The notes below the pieces were generated by a model. That model was not told the DNA's origin and searched no databases. It saw only the letters and a program-made list of their open reading frames with translations. From Cheiracanthium punctorium (taxonomy: Eukaryota > Arthropoda > Arachnida > Araneae > Cheiracanthiidae), in assembly GCA_038373885.1 (NCBI GenBank), contig JAWZYV010000696.1:397583-461582 (forward strand): a stretch of 64,000 nucleotides of DNA. The letters are read 5' to 3'. The number at the start of each line of letters is the position of its first letter. The stretch's first letter is position 1. This document shows positions 44,900 to 56,649 of this stretch, piece after piece. Made by a program: the position numbers and the translations under genes.

Positions 44900-45203
44900 A
44901 TAACCCTTTAACGTGTGCAGTGTTCCCGCTCTGGGAACACCCAACTCTGACGTTTTGACTGTTGCCAGTCACGAAGAATAGATTGGATTTCTATAAAAAA
45001 TAGTTGCGGGTGACAGAACTCCACGAGAATCGTTTACTTTTTAGCACGTCATTTCCTGTAAAAAGATTATTTTTAACGGCACTGACATCTGCTGAAAAAT
45101 GGAAGAATGCGAGAACGGCTGGATAGATTGCCCAATGCTGAAAAAAAGGCACGGGCTGCCCGTTTTTTCAGCGTTGGGAAAGGGTTGCGCCTCAAAGGAT
45201 TAA
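44900..45203 (-). mobile_element. TTAA-type foldback MITE, copy 11
   Basis: The left end TATAACCCTTTAACGTG keeps GTGTTCCCgctctGGGAACAC. The inner foldback is almost wholly deleted (CAATGCTG...CAGCGTTGGG). The right end is GCGCCTCAAAGGATTAA (TTAA 45200-45203). Confidence 0.75.
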
Positions 45204-45489
45204 AGAGTTTAATGTGGGTCCTTATAATACAATATCCAACTTTCTTTAAACAAAAACAAAAGTGTCTGCTAATGAAAGTAAGTTTTCCTCCCCTTTGTTG
45301 AAAGTAGAGAATTAACGATAATTTGATAGTATTTCTTTCAAATTATTAGCTAGTGTCAATGAGCTAGTCTCTACTGGAAGTACTTCCTCCATATGGATAG
45401 TCAAGCCACCCACACTCCCCTCTTCTACATAAAGAGCGAGTTTTTGCGAATATACAGAGTCATCAGAAGATGGATATACAGTTGAAAAA

Positions 45490-45815
45490 TTAACAGTTCA
45501 CGGAATAATGTAGGTAGAGGTAAAAATTGACAAGCATGCTTGGGATGGCATGGAGTTTTGTTGCAACCACAAAAAAAAAGTTCCAGAAATGGCCAACAGA
45601 TGACGCTTCATGTGATATGAAAAGTAATAATTGGCATAACAAATTATGACAAAGCAAAGACGATGCCCTTCAGAACAAGAAATGCTCAACATGTCGACCG
45701 TCTTTCCTCAACAATCGCTGTAGTCGTGGGACAATATTGTGAACAGCACTGTACAGCCAATGTTCATCTCTTCCTGAACTGTCTGAACAGCATTAGCCTT
45801 TGTGCTTGGTCGGTC
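45490..45815 (-). pseudogene. Tc1/mariner transposase C-terminus and 3' flank
   Basis: The minus strand reads HNIVPRLQRLLRKDGRHVEH and FLF then a stop (TGA at 45670-45672). This is the typical (G)GHxEH end of an IS630/Tc1/mariner-type transposase, the same ending as at 26560. Upstream is frameshifted, and 45490-45669 would be the element's 3' flank. The catalytic domain is absent. Confidence 0.55.
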
Positions 45816-45838
45816 ACTACGGGCCCTCCGTCTAAAAC

Positions 45839-45900
45839 CAGTGGTCCCCAACCCCCGGTCCGTAGATCAAATGGTACCGGGCCGCCCTTGGGAGATTAAA
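45839..45900 (+). repeat. hAT-like terminus
   Basis: CAGTGGTCCCCAACCCCCGG with GGTACCGGGCCGCC downstream looks like a hAT (Charlie-like) terminal end. The partner end was not found. Confidence 0.35.
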
Positions 45901-46215
45901 TTATTTCCATTTCATTTACTGTAGTGTATTACTCTCGGGTTTGTGCTAATTCATACCTTTGTAACAGAAGAAATCTTGTAACTATTTTGAAATAGTTTAT
46001 TAATCATTAAACATTTCAGGATTATGAATTGAAATTGCATTCAGAAAATTGAAAATAAGTGTGCTTTCCTGAAAAAACGAAATTAAATAAATAAATAAAA
46101 AGAGTCTTTTATTGAACAATAAATAAAATGTCACTTATACATCAAAAGTATAACATTAGCATTATCGAATATTATTAAATCAAAACAATATAAAGTACAA
46201 AAAATCAGCGTCCCC

Positions 46216-46460
46216 CCCCCTCCCTCCCTCTCTTAGAGAGCCGCTCTGTTCGGCGTGCTCCTGTTGTATCTAAGGCTGCTAATTTTGCAAGAGTGTCCGC
46301 AAACTCATTACCAAATATCCCTATGTGGGATTTGATCCATTTTATTAATATAATTTTCCAGAGTCGTATACGTCATACTTAGCTTTTTGAGCTATTGAAT
46401 TTTTGTTTCGAACATTAAGAAACAATTTTGTTACTGATTGACTATCACTATATATTATTA
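46216..46460 (-). pseudogene. LINE RNase H-domain fragment
   Basis: The minus strand reads IIYSDSQSVTKLFLNVRNKN, then, after a frameshift near 46365, IKSHIGIFGNEFADTLAKLA. The (Y)SDSQS and HxGxxGNExAD motifs belong to the RNase H domain found at the C-terminus of I/Jockey/R1-group LINEs. RT and 3' UTR are not recognised. It may be the same family as the remnant at 20754-21865. Confidence 0.75.
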
Positions 46461-47306
46461 CTATCTATAAATGGTTGACAAAAAATCGTTTAATCCTTAA
46501 TGTGTTATAGGGAAAAAAAATAGAAAAAAACGAATACACAAACACATTTCCGCCGGCAGGATCTAGACCGGGGTGGGGGGTGCACCAGATATATACATAA
46601 CATTCATGCACACACACACACACACACACATATAATGTATATATCGCTACCACCACGACAAAAACGCGAATCTGCAAATTTGGTGTTTTTGACCTAATTG
46701 CATTTTCGGGTTCGCTAAGCAATGCTGCGTACTCTGTCAGAGCCCCTAATCTTAATTTCAAATAGTTTACGTGAAAATTGACCATTGTGTTGCGCGTATC
46801 TATACATAAGATGATGAAGGAACTTAGTAGACAAGCTGCTAAATTTTAGAGTCATTTTAATTGAAACTAGTGAAATGAAGATTTGCGTTTTTGGCGTAGT
46901 GGTCACGATATGTGTTAATTATTATTATTATTATTATTATTTAAATTATACAGGTGGTGCAAGTGCACCCTCTCGCACCCTTATCTCGGCACCCATGCTC
47001 ACAAACGTACGAGATTACAGGCACAAGCACTCTTTCACAATTGACTTTTTACGGACCGAATTCAAATCCAGGCGTATTTTAAATTAGTTTTTTGCATATT
47101 TTGCCTTCTAATTCGTTAGTTAAAGAATATTAGTCATTTAACTCTTTATCTACTGAATTAAGAATCGCCAAGAATATCGCCTTGTTGAATGTATTTTTTT
47201 TTCTCTCGTTATAGCTAGGCAATGAATGATCAATGCTGATTCATGTAATAAAAAAGAAAATTACGTAAAAATTAATAAGCATAAGCTATACGTTTGATGA
47301 CTGGTT
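46461..47306. other. microsatellites and unassigned DNA
   Basis: (CA)n at 46611-46630 and (ATT)n at 46917-46941. No gene is supported. Confidence 0.35.
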
Positions 47307-47688
47307 TTAGAAACAGTTAACGAGTCTGTTGCAGAAAACTCCATTTTTCTCGTCCACACCATGCACTGGAGAATTAAAATTTTTCTTTAGAGTCCCACTT
47401 CTGACACCAAATGTTGCAGAAATACTCTGCTTGTTTCCTGGGTTCGTCGTTCTAAAGTCCAGTTGGTGTAGAAAGTTCTCGTAAAGAGTCCACTTGTCAG
47501 GATGGAACACTAACTTTATTGCTTCTAGAACTTCGTCGAACAATCAGCTGTACAAGATTCACAAGCACAATCCAACAGCAATGTGCTTCTAGCAGTCTGC
47601 TTAGATCAGAAGCTCTCACAAATGCTGTAAGTCTCACATAAAATAAAACACTGGTAAAAATATTCAGTAGAAATATTCGAGGGATAAC

Positions 47689-47863
47689 TAGGGATGGACG
47701 CGAGACGAAAAATTGGTGTCTCGCGTCTCGCAAAACAGCCTAAAAGCTTGTCTCGTCTCGCAAAAATCCCTATATCATAATGTTAAAAATGTTTGTCTCG
47801 TCTCGCAAAAAAGCTGTAAATCTCTGTCTCGTCTCGCAAAAAGTCGTCTCGCGTCCATCCCTA
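47689..47863. mobile_element. 175-bp hAT MITE with internal CTCGTCTCG repeats
   Basis: The ends are TAGGGATGGACGCGAGAC and the exact reverse complement. The perfect 8-bp duplication GGGATAAC lies at 47681-47688 and 47864-47871. The interior has four or more copies of TGTCTCGTCTCGCAAAA at 25-50-bp spacing. Confidence 0.9.
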
Positions 47864-47968
47864 GGGATAACGCTAACAGCAGGGTTGGCAAGTTTTTGAC
47901 GCATGGCAGTTTTTGACGGTTTTAACTATGGATTAAACTGTCACGCCAAAAACATTTTGTCAAAAACC

Positions 47969-48251
47969 TTAACCCATTTGTGCCTGGATATTTTTGCGAC
48001 TTTCTTCGATTTTTACTGATAACAGAAATACTAGATAAATTTCTGATTTCAACTTCTTGAAGAAGGGATGATTTCTTTTAAAATCATTGGCATAAAAATC
48101 GAAATATCAACATCCTACTGGGTCATGTTAAAATATTTTGTAGAGTTGAGGCTCAATACTCATGAATAAAGGCTAGGAAAAATAAATAACGTTTTCGACT
48201 AATAGCGAAAATGCCGTCCCAAAAAAGGGACACTAGGCATAAATGGGTTAA
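47969..48251. mobile_element. TTAA-type MITE, CCCATTTGTGCC family, copy 1
   Basis: Ends TTAACCCATTTGTGCCTGG and CTAGGCATAAATGGGTTAA, with TTAA duplicated (47969-47972, 48248-48251). Near the right end is the palindrome GTCCCaaaaaaGGGAC. Copy 2 lies 1.9 kb away in the same orientation. Confidence 0.85.
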
Positions 48252-48881
48252 ATATAGCACTTTAAAATACATGCAAATTACATTTATTAATTTATTTTAA
48301 TACAATTACAAATATTGCTTGATTGTTATTGATTATTAATATTAATCTACTACAAATATTGACTGTAGTAAAAATACTAATTGATTTCTTCAAAGTTGCA
48401 CACATTGTGTAATATTCACTTTTAAGAAATATTGTAAAATTTTTTTTATCAAGTATGTTGTCCAGAAACAGAAAAGAGAGCGGAAAAGTAATTTTATTAC
48501 ATATCTAATATGTTCAAAACATTATTCTTGCTGTTATAACATTAAAATTCTAAATTATCTATCTGCATCAAAAATTAGGTTGTGATAAGTTTCAATGCTG
48601 CATTACATTTAAAACATTGGTTACATTCAATAAATTGGTAATCTATATTGAATGGGGTTCTATTTTGAATGTGAAACTTTAGTATACTGATAATTAAAGT
48701 TGATCTTTATTTCATTTTATTTAAATGACTGAAATTATTATGCTATTTGCTTTTGCTTAAAACCCTTTCAATTTAGGTATTTAGATTAAATCAAAATAAG
48801 TTAAATATTTGCTTCTACAGGAAATTTTTAGCCATACTTCAGTTTGAAAATTTTGAAAGACTGCTGAACATTATTTATATA

Positions 48882-50063
48882 CAGTAGAATCTCGCTACAA
48901 CGATATCCTCTATAACGATAATTCTCTCTATTACGATATTTTTTCATAGTCCTGGCTGAATTCCCATTAGATTAATGTGAAACAGTTCTCTGTATTACGA
49001 TAATTCTCTCTACAACGATGGTAATAATTATCCCTTACATCACAATAATTCTCTCTACTATGATATATTTTTTTTCTACGATGCATCAGAAGCCCAACTC
49101 ATGCACACACATTGAAAGCTACACAAAGAAAGTCGAGGTAAAATGTGGTTGGACCACGCCTCTGCCAAAGAACGTCTTCTAAGTTTCGTTTTGCTGATGT
49201 AACACTATGGTAATGAGAAAGTGCATTTCTCGTAAGGTGGAAGGACAGTTGGCATTTCCTGGATGACACATCTTTGATTCCTATCCCCCCCTCTTTAAAA
49301 AATGGTCAAGGATTCCTTTCACCGGAACTGATATAGAAAACGATACGTTCTTTTGTCTGAACTTGAGTAAGAATTTTAACCTCCGATAAATCCTATCGAG
49401 CTCGATTATTACACAAGGATATTTTAAATTATTTATGAGTTTTGTTTACTTTGAAGTTTGTTTAGTGAAAATCGAAAGCAAATGAGTAAAAGAAAACAAA
49501 TATCTATCGAAGTGAAATTCAACATCATAAAAGATTTTGATAAAGGCATGAAGCAAGCTGAGGTTTGCAGAAAATATGGACTTTCACAGTCGACTGTTGC
49601 CAATTTCTGATTTCTTTACACAGAATTCAAAATAAATAAGGATAAATTAATGGGTATGTATTTTCAGTTAATATCTAATACATTTAAAAAAAACGATTTT
49701 GCGGCATTCAGGTATTATTTATTTAGACATTATATATTTGTTATTCAAATATGCTAAATATTTATAAGCTATATCGCCGCTAGAATCCCTGGCGAGGTGG
49801 CAAGGGTATTGAACTAAAATTTGTGAGTGTTGTGAAAATTACTGAAAACTATAAACATGTTTTTCTCCTTTCATTTATTATATATTACTTGCGAGGGTGT
49901 GCTGAATGAAAACAGAACACTTTCTTTTGACACCGCAGGGTATGGGATATATGAAGAACAAAATTCTTTTCGTTCCAATATCGATTCTCTCTATAACGAT
50001 AATTCTCTTTACAACGATATATTATTTTGACCCCCAAAATATCGTTATCGAGGGATTTCACTG
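48882..50063 (+). mobile_element. pogo/Tigger-type element, internally deleted
   Basis: The ends are CAGTAGAATCTCGCTACAAC and, reverse-complemented, CAGTGAAATCCCTCGATAAC. TA is duplicated at 48880-48881 and 50064-50065. Subterminal TATAACGATAATTCTCTCTA motifs recur in both ends. CAGT starts, TA sites and a CENP-B-type helix-turn-helix define Tigger elements. Confidence 0.85.
49482..49610 (+). pseudogene. Tigger transposase N-terminal stub
   Basis: ATG at 49482 opens 42 residues, MSKRKQISIEVKFNIIKDFD and on through QAEVCRKYGLSQSTVANF, then TGA at 49608-49610. This is the CENP-B/psq-like helix-turn-helix that binds the terminal repeats in pogo/Tigger transposases. The remaining DNA-binding and DDE domains are absent. 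A short peptide could still be made and would be at most a DNA-binding fragment. Confidence 0.75.
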
Positions 50064-50183
50064 TATTAACTCTCCCTCCAAATTATATGTAAATATACTA
50101 CTGAATAAATTAAATTTTAAAATTTTTATCGTATAAATGGTCTTTATTTATTTATACAAAGAAATGCACACTACAGACAATTA

Positions 50184-50467
50184 TTAACCCATTTGTGCCT
50201 GGATATTTTTGCGACTTTATTCGATTTTTACTGATAACAGAAATAATAGATAAATTTCTGATGTCAACTTCTTGAACAAGGGATGATTTCTTTTAAAATC
50301 ATTATGCATAAAAATCGAAATATCAACGTCCTACTTGTTCATGTTAAAACATTTTGTAGAGTTAAGGCTCAATACTCATGAATAAAGGCTAGGAAAAATA
50401 AATAACGTTTTCGACTAATAGCGAAAATGCCGTCCCAAAAAAGGGACGCTAGGCATAAATGGGTTAA
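50184..50467. mobile_element. TTAA-type MITE, CCCATTTGTGCC family, copy 2
   Basis: TTAA at 50184-50187 and 50464-50467. Nearly identical to 47969-48251 throughout, which points to recent amplification. Confidence 0.85.
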
Positions 50468-50929
50468 TGTGCCCAATAATTGTCATTTGTTGAGAAATAA
50501 CTGTCATATTTTAATATAATAATTATTTTTCAATATAATTAACTTTAATTATGTATTTAATGCAAAATGAAAATATACTGCACAATTAGTTTACATATTG
50601 TTCTCTTTCTTTTATGGATTAGTTTTTGACGTTTTAAACCACTTTTCGACAGTTTGAACCAGTTTTTGACGTCAAAAACCCAACGCTGGCTAACAGTCCC
50701 TCGAGACTCAGCAATCAAGAATTTTCACACAGCACTTAAATTCAAAGCTTCATAAACAAGCGCGAAACACCGCTTCTATATACTATCAATTCACAGAGCA
50801 AAGCAAGCGTACTCACTGAGAGAGCTCCATTCACACACTGAACTGGGGCGTCTGAGATGCTTGTATTTATAGGCGACGCAGAAGCTACAAAAAAGCTTCC
50901 AGAAGAACGTATTTTTCTAATATTCCACA

Positions 50930-53457
50930 TAAAGCTGGAATTATGATTATGTCATAAAAGAGAAATATTAAGCTATTATGCATGGCAATGCAGGAAAAGT
51001 ATCTTTACAAGCCCCATTGGGGGAAATCGCGCCAAATGACCAAAATGTCGCCAAACTTGACGACTTTTGGGGCCAAAAATAAGTCCCCAAAAGTGAAGTT
51101 ACCGAAGGTTTAGGACCAATATTTCTCGAGATTTCTAGAACCGCCATAGGAAAACAATGAGGAAACCAAAACCTCCGTATCTCCTGTTCTAGTTGACCGA
51201 TTTCGATGCAACAAAAGGCCACATTTAACTGTTTGAAGCGTAGAACACGAATTTTGAACTATTTTAAGCCCCAGAACAGCGGGTTGTCCCGAAAATTCGT
51301 AACATGTCTTTTTTAAAAGTGTATAGGACCAACCAATCTGAAAGAGTCAACTAATACTTTGATGGACACACTCTTAGAAAATCGAATCCTTTAATCGTAA
51401 AACAGACGTCTGAAAATTCCCTAATGCTCTTTTGGGGAGGAGGTTCTCGACAAGATTAGAAAGTGAGCGGAAAGCTGTCTATTTAAAACAATCTACTCAA
51501 ATAGAAACATGCCAACCGTGATGTATGCTGATTCAATGAAGTAATTGGTAGTGATTTTTCAAAGGAGTGGCTACAATGAAAAGATTTTTTTTTTATTTTT
51601 TTTTTAAGAATTTTAATTGAACGGTATTTCTAAGTACTGCCAGTAGATAAAGGGTTAAATGGGGGGGAAAACTGTGCCCCCAAATTTCACTGTGTTCTCA
51701 ATTGGGGACATGGGTCATTTCTGACTAGACACTTAGGGGCTATACTTTGAATTTCCTTTTATAGTTTAAATATTAAGTGAAATATGAAGAAAAGATGAAT
51801 TTATTTTCAAATTTAACTAAAGATATGAATTAATTAGAAGGGAGAGAGGGGGGTGTATTTAAAATGACCAGACGTCCTGCTTTTGGTGGGACAGTCCTGA
51901 TTTTTACCTATATGTCCTGCTGTCCCCACAGAACCCTAAAATGTCCCGCTTTTCCATTCCTATCCCGCCAAAGTCCTGCTTTATGAAAAATAAATAAATA
52001 AATGTAAAATAAATTGGGAATAAATTCACATGAAAATGTTTCTGTTATTTACAAAGTTTTTTGTTTCTTGCATTTAACACCGGTTTTCTTTTATTGATGA
52101 AAATGATTGTTTTATAATATGTAATAATACATACCTATAATCAATGGATGGTGATTCTATAGTTATTGTTAGAAAGCAAACTATTTTGGAAATCTATCCA
52201 AAAATTAACAATAAAATTATTTAAAACCTAACTTTATATAATAGGCCTATTTTATGTGCGTATTCGCTTATAATTTTTTAACTCATTTTTCTCATAAAAA
52301 TAGAAAATCAAATTATGTGTAGGAAAAAAAAGTCTTGGGGAAGGGGGGGGGTGTTCGGGATTAATTTTTACCCCTCCAGACTCTGCGGTGTGGAAGTGTC
52401 CTGATTTTTGGTTCAGAAAAAATGGGCACTTTAGGTTTATTAAGATAGCTCCTTAAAAATTCATGAAAATGGCTATTTTTATGCTTTTTTGTCCAGTTTC
52501 CCACCCATGATAGAAATGCAGATTCTATTTCTAAAAATCAAGTCATCTTTTAACTTATATCTGCTAATATTTTAAAGTCAATATTGATAAAAATTTAATT
52601 TTTTAATAAATTTTTAATTCGATGTTCCCAACTGGCAATACTAACCTGTAAAAGGAAACCAGCAACCTCATTATTTCACCGTTTTATCAAACACGAATAC
52701 GCCAATAAATTCAGTCTGGACAACGAGGTAAATGTACCTCTGATAAATAAATTATGCTTTAATTTGACCACAGAGCAAATAAGTTTAAAATTCGTTGGAA
52801 ATTTCTTTCAAAAGAAATAAGAAAAAAAAAAAAATTCTAAATCATCATTCGCACCGATGCTTTTCTTCTCGGTAGTCAATAAATACCGCCCCAAAAGCGG
52901 TTGTTTTATAATCGTTTAGCATTACGTTTCTGTTTCCAGTAGCAACCACACTATTTAGAATAAATCCGTCGTGTTAAAATTATTGATGCGAAATGAAACA
53001 GTTTTCGTATGTGCCCGTCGTTATGTAATGGCCACACATATTATTAGCCTAACGCTGCATAGAACGAAATGTATCATTCTGCAAGCTTACCGAAATTTGG
53101 AAGCGACAGGAAGAGAATGAATATACTAATGAAACGAGGAAACCTGTTTGTTTTTTCCTTGCTCAAAATGAATGACATATATATTTAGACAGACAGAGAA
53201 AAATATTCTAGCGGGTTTCACCAGAGTATTTGCTTTAATATTTTGCCTAATGATCGAAAATATTCATGAGTTAATGGCGAAAGATTCCAGTGATAGTGAT
53301 TGAAAAGAATATTTGTTATTACGAAATAAATGTTTGTTTTAGAATATATTTTACATACATATCTTAATAAATGTATGACTAATATGTTTTGAGGAAAAAA
53401 AAGGATTACTTAACAAATTATTTCATATTGGAAGTGAAAATGATCATTAAATTGTTG
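50930..53457. other. mixed non-coding DNA
   Basis: A region at 51000-51300 with GGGGGAAATCGCGCC and GGGGCCAAAAATAAGT recalls 59520-59590. 51862-52000 carries GTCCTGC repeats like eroded hAT DNA. A G-run occurs at 52342-52352. No gene is supported. Confidence 0.3.
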
Positions 53458-54379
53458 TCTCTCTATTCTAAAAAAAAAGTAAATGCCGCTGGCGCTGTCA
53501 AAGCTTGTGGACCTATTTCCTCCTAAACCGTAGGGATTTGAGTTTCGACTAAGGTGCCCACAGATTCAAAAAATTCCGAGGAACCTGCTAAGCTGATTTT
53601 AATTTCGAAAATCCGAAAAAAAAACTGAAAAAATAAACCGAATGGTTGCCAGATTTGGGCATAAAATCATTCATTCCTTTGCAACAAAGCGTTTCCAAGT
53701 ATCTAGAATCGCGTGAAATTTACAACCATGAGTTAGAATTACGCCTATTTTACGCCAAAATAAAAACTATATGAAATAGGTAACTCAAAATGTGTTACAC
53801 AAAGTTGACAATTTTCAAATAGTAAGTTCGCTTAGACAACAGGAGTTTAAAATTAGCGATTATTCGTTTTCCCAAAACAGAATAACTAGTACCTTGAAAA
53901 TGAAAAATAATTAAAATGCAGTTTATTTTAAACCCGGTTCTCGTCCAGTTGGATTATTTGCTACCAGTCGAAATATTTAGCGGCGTCAACTATGCCATTA
54001 TAGCAGTTATAGTACACTTTGGATATTTGCTATCATTGTGTTTCTGAGGAGTGCAAATAATTTTTCCAGCGATTATAAGCGGAGTCCGCACTCCAGTTGG
54101 AGTATAGCTCAGGACCCGTACAACACGGATTCCCTAACAAAATATCTTCCGTGTTATGAGGGGGAGGAGGGGGTCTACATTTTTATATACCAATATTGTG
54201 AAGTTTACATTTTTATATACCAATGAAGATGCAAGAACCAAGCAATGTGCAGCTCAGTAACATTCTATCTAATCCAATCTTCGGGTTTTGTCTGTTGAAA
54301 TTATGTCTTTTTTACGAATACGGGCCGAATCCCTCATACGAAAAGCGAGCGTAGTGAGTCTGGGGGCCTTGGCCCCTAG
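53458..54379 (+). mobile_element. Helitron, non-autonomous, 0.92 kb
   Basis: It starts TCTCTCTATTCTAAAA and ends with the hairpin GGGGGCCTTGGCCCC overlapping CTAG (54376-54379), followed by T. It matches the inverted copy at 27271-28573 through most of its length and is about 380 bp shorter, by internal deletion or for lack of an insertion. Confidence 0.8.
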
Positions 54380-55512
54380 TTATTAATAAAATAGTTTGAT
54401 CTACAAAAATGTCAATCTTTCAGGTTTTGAAAAGGTTAATTTTTAACTCTGAAGCAGGGTTGGCATGTGGCATGGTTTAAATCGACTGGATTAAACAAAA
54501 TTTTTTTTTGTTTGTTTGTTTGTAAAAAAAAAAACCAATTGGTTTTTTAAAAAGAATAATTTAACATTCTGAATACTACAGATAGAATACGAATTGATAT
54601 CCTTTAAAATTATCCTTACAAGTATCAACAATAAGTTTTTATATGAATCTAATAGATACCTTATTGTTTTATCATTATTAAAAATTATTAATTAAGCTTA
54701 AATTATAGGCTTCATTTTTAATTTGTTTCTAAATTAGAGGTTCTGTGTTTTAACAACTTATTTCTAAACCTTAAAAATATCATTTTGAACAACTTATCAC
54801 CATTATTACTGATGAATCTGAGTGCAAGATTCCATGTAAAATGTACTAAATAATTAATATTGTATTATATTATATACTAAATATAAAAATAGTATCTCGA
54901 AATAAAATATTAAAATTGAATGATTTTAATGTCCACATAAGTATAGCAACACTTTTTTATTTACTTTGTTTTAATTACTTTCCGAAGGAATATTAATTGT
55001 TATGTGAACATCTTACAAATAATTTTATTTATAAGTATGTAACAGGTAATTATAAAAGGATTAAAAAAAACCCAGGTTTGAACAAAAAAAAAACCCGGTT
55101 TAAACCAAAAACCTCTTTTTTGGGTTTTTTTTTTCAAATAAACCGGGTTTTTTTCCAACCATGCTCTGAAGGCTTATGTATCATAAGCAAGGCCGTACCC
55201 TGGAAAAAAAAAATCGTGGGGGGGGGTGGGGTTCAGAGCTTTAGGGAGAGATATGTAGTGCTAAAATTTATTCGTCTATAATTGATTTCCAGAGTCAACG
55301 CAAATAAAAAAAAACTACTAATGAATCGACTAAAATCACGGGGAGGAACGGCAAGGGGGTGGGGGAGAGAAGAGGAGATCAAACCCCCATGATCCATAAG
55401 CCCCCTGTCTACAGCCTCGATCATGACTCATTTAATTTATTCAAAATTGATGAAAGGATTTTAATGCTAAATTAAGAACGATAAAATCCACAAATAAAAT
55501 AAAACAAAAAAT
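54380..55512. other. AT-rich DNA, no gene recognised
   Basis: (GTTT)n near 54505-54522 and a local inverted run AACCCGGTTTAAACC near 55090-55150. A G-run occurs near 55216. No gene. Confidence 0.3.
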
Positions 55513-55987
55513 TTGGAGTGACTCCACTCGACTTTCCGAACACTTACGATTAAGATCATTACCAAACATTTAAATTAATTTTAATCGATGAATAATTCAG
55601 CAAAAATTCTTAGTTTTTTCAATTTTAGCTCAATCGAATGTACCGTTTAAACGCTAGCGCACTTTCAAGAATCCCCCCCCCGCATATGCCATAATGTAAA
55701 AGAAATCTTTGTCGTAGCCCTGTAGAAAAAATATATGTCCTATACACGCCAAAATCAATTCCGGTCTTGCAACGGTGGTTTATAACATGTATACCTAATT
55801 TGAGCTCAATCGAATAACCCGTTTAGGAGCTATCGTGTTCTCTCACTCACACACATACACATACATCCCGTATAAATAGTATAAATGAATTCAGAACACC
55901 TCAAAACGTGTCAGTACACCCAAATCTCGAAGTCGAATTTTTTCATGATTACAATACTTTCCTTATATGGTACATGTTCGGAAAGTA
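55513..55987 (+). mobile_element. foldback element, right-half copy
   Basis: Matches 32998-33668: starts GGAGTGACTCCACTCGAC, has one GTTTAAACGCTAGCGCACTT unit, and ends in the tip hairpin TACTTTCC...GGAAAGTA (55955-55987). The left arm is absent and one tandem unit is missing. Confidence 0.7.
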
Positions 55988-56109
55988 AAAAACACAGTGC
56001 AGCTAATCTTTCATCTTTATATGACCTGTTTTGGAGAAAAAGCTACGACCATATTGGCAAACAATATTTTATTAGTACAAAACACGATTGCACGCAAACA
56101 ATCTAAAAA

Positions 56110-56645
56110 TTAAACTTTTGTCTCTTACATTACTTGGAATTCAAAAATTTAGCGACTTCTATCCGTTCCAAGCACCAAGGGGAACCAGGTACCACCGTCA
56201 AAAAAAAAAGTTTGTCCCGTTCTGTCATTCTGTACGTGCTTGACGCTATTTTTTTTTTTTTTTGTTGTTGTTGTTGTTCGAGCATTACGTAAAAAGGATT
56301 GTAGCGAATGAAATAACATTCGGCGACATGGTAAGTGATTACTGAACTACTTAAACTATTGGCGTCGAAGTTTATAAAAATTTTGATCAGATTTTGAGAT
56401 TTTACGAAGATTGTTTCAAAATACGTAAATTTTTGTTCGTTCTTCACGTGATAACGACTTAAGCGAACGAAATGAAATTTGGTGACGTGATGGATGGTCA
56501 CTCAACTTAAACTATAGGTGTCGAATTAAAAAAGAAATTGATTAGATTTTGAAATTTTGCGAAAAGTTATTCAAAATGTGAAAATATTTGTCCATCTCGT
56601 ATAAACCACTGAAGCGAATGAAGTAAAAATTTTTATCGTCACAGT
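56110..56645 (+). repeat. spacer plus 165-bp tandem units, locus 2
   Basis: 56110-56175 matches the central spacer of the foldback element (GACTTCTATCCGTTCCAAGC). 56200-56645 matches the tandem units at 33690-34110. A (GTT)n tract lies at 56260-56278. Confidence 0.6.
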
Positions 56646-56649
56646 GGTC

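Larger units (their letters stand above)
47880..50688. mobile_element. 2.8-kb hAT element, host to nested insertions
   Basis: The ends are CAGGGTTGGCAAGTTTTTGA and, reverse-complemented, CAGCGTTGGGTTTTTGACG. The perfect 8-bp duplication GCTAACAG lies at 47872-47879 and 50689-50696. TTTTTGACG-like subterminal motifs recur at both ends. No transposase is recognised. Nested inside: TTAA MITEs at 47969 and 50184 and a Tigger at 48882. Confidence 0.85.
47412..50929 (-). mobile_element. Ty3/gypsy-type LTR (minus strand) split by nested hAT insertions
   Basis: In minus sense it starts TGTGGAATATT (at 50929), has a TATAAATA box (50864-50871) and an AATAAAG signal (47514-47520), and ends TTTCTGCAACA (47412). 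It is followed at once by TTTGGTGTCAGAAGTGGG (47394-47411), a primer-binding site of the kind used by gypsy elements. Removing the insertions leaves about 520 bp, a normal LTR length. A short leader follows to about 47300, with no gag or pol, so this is a 5' LTR plus leader remnant. Insertions: hAT MITE 47689-47863 and hAT 47880-50688. Confidence 0.75.
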
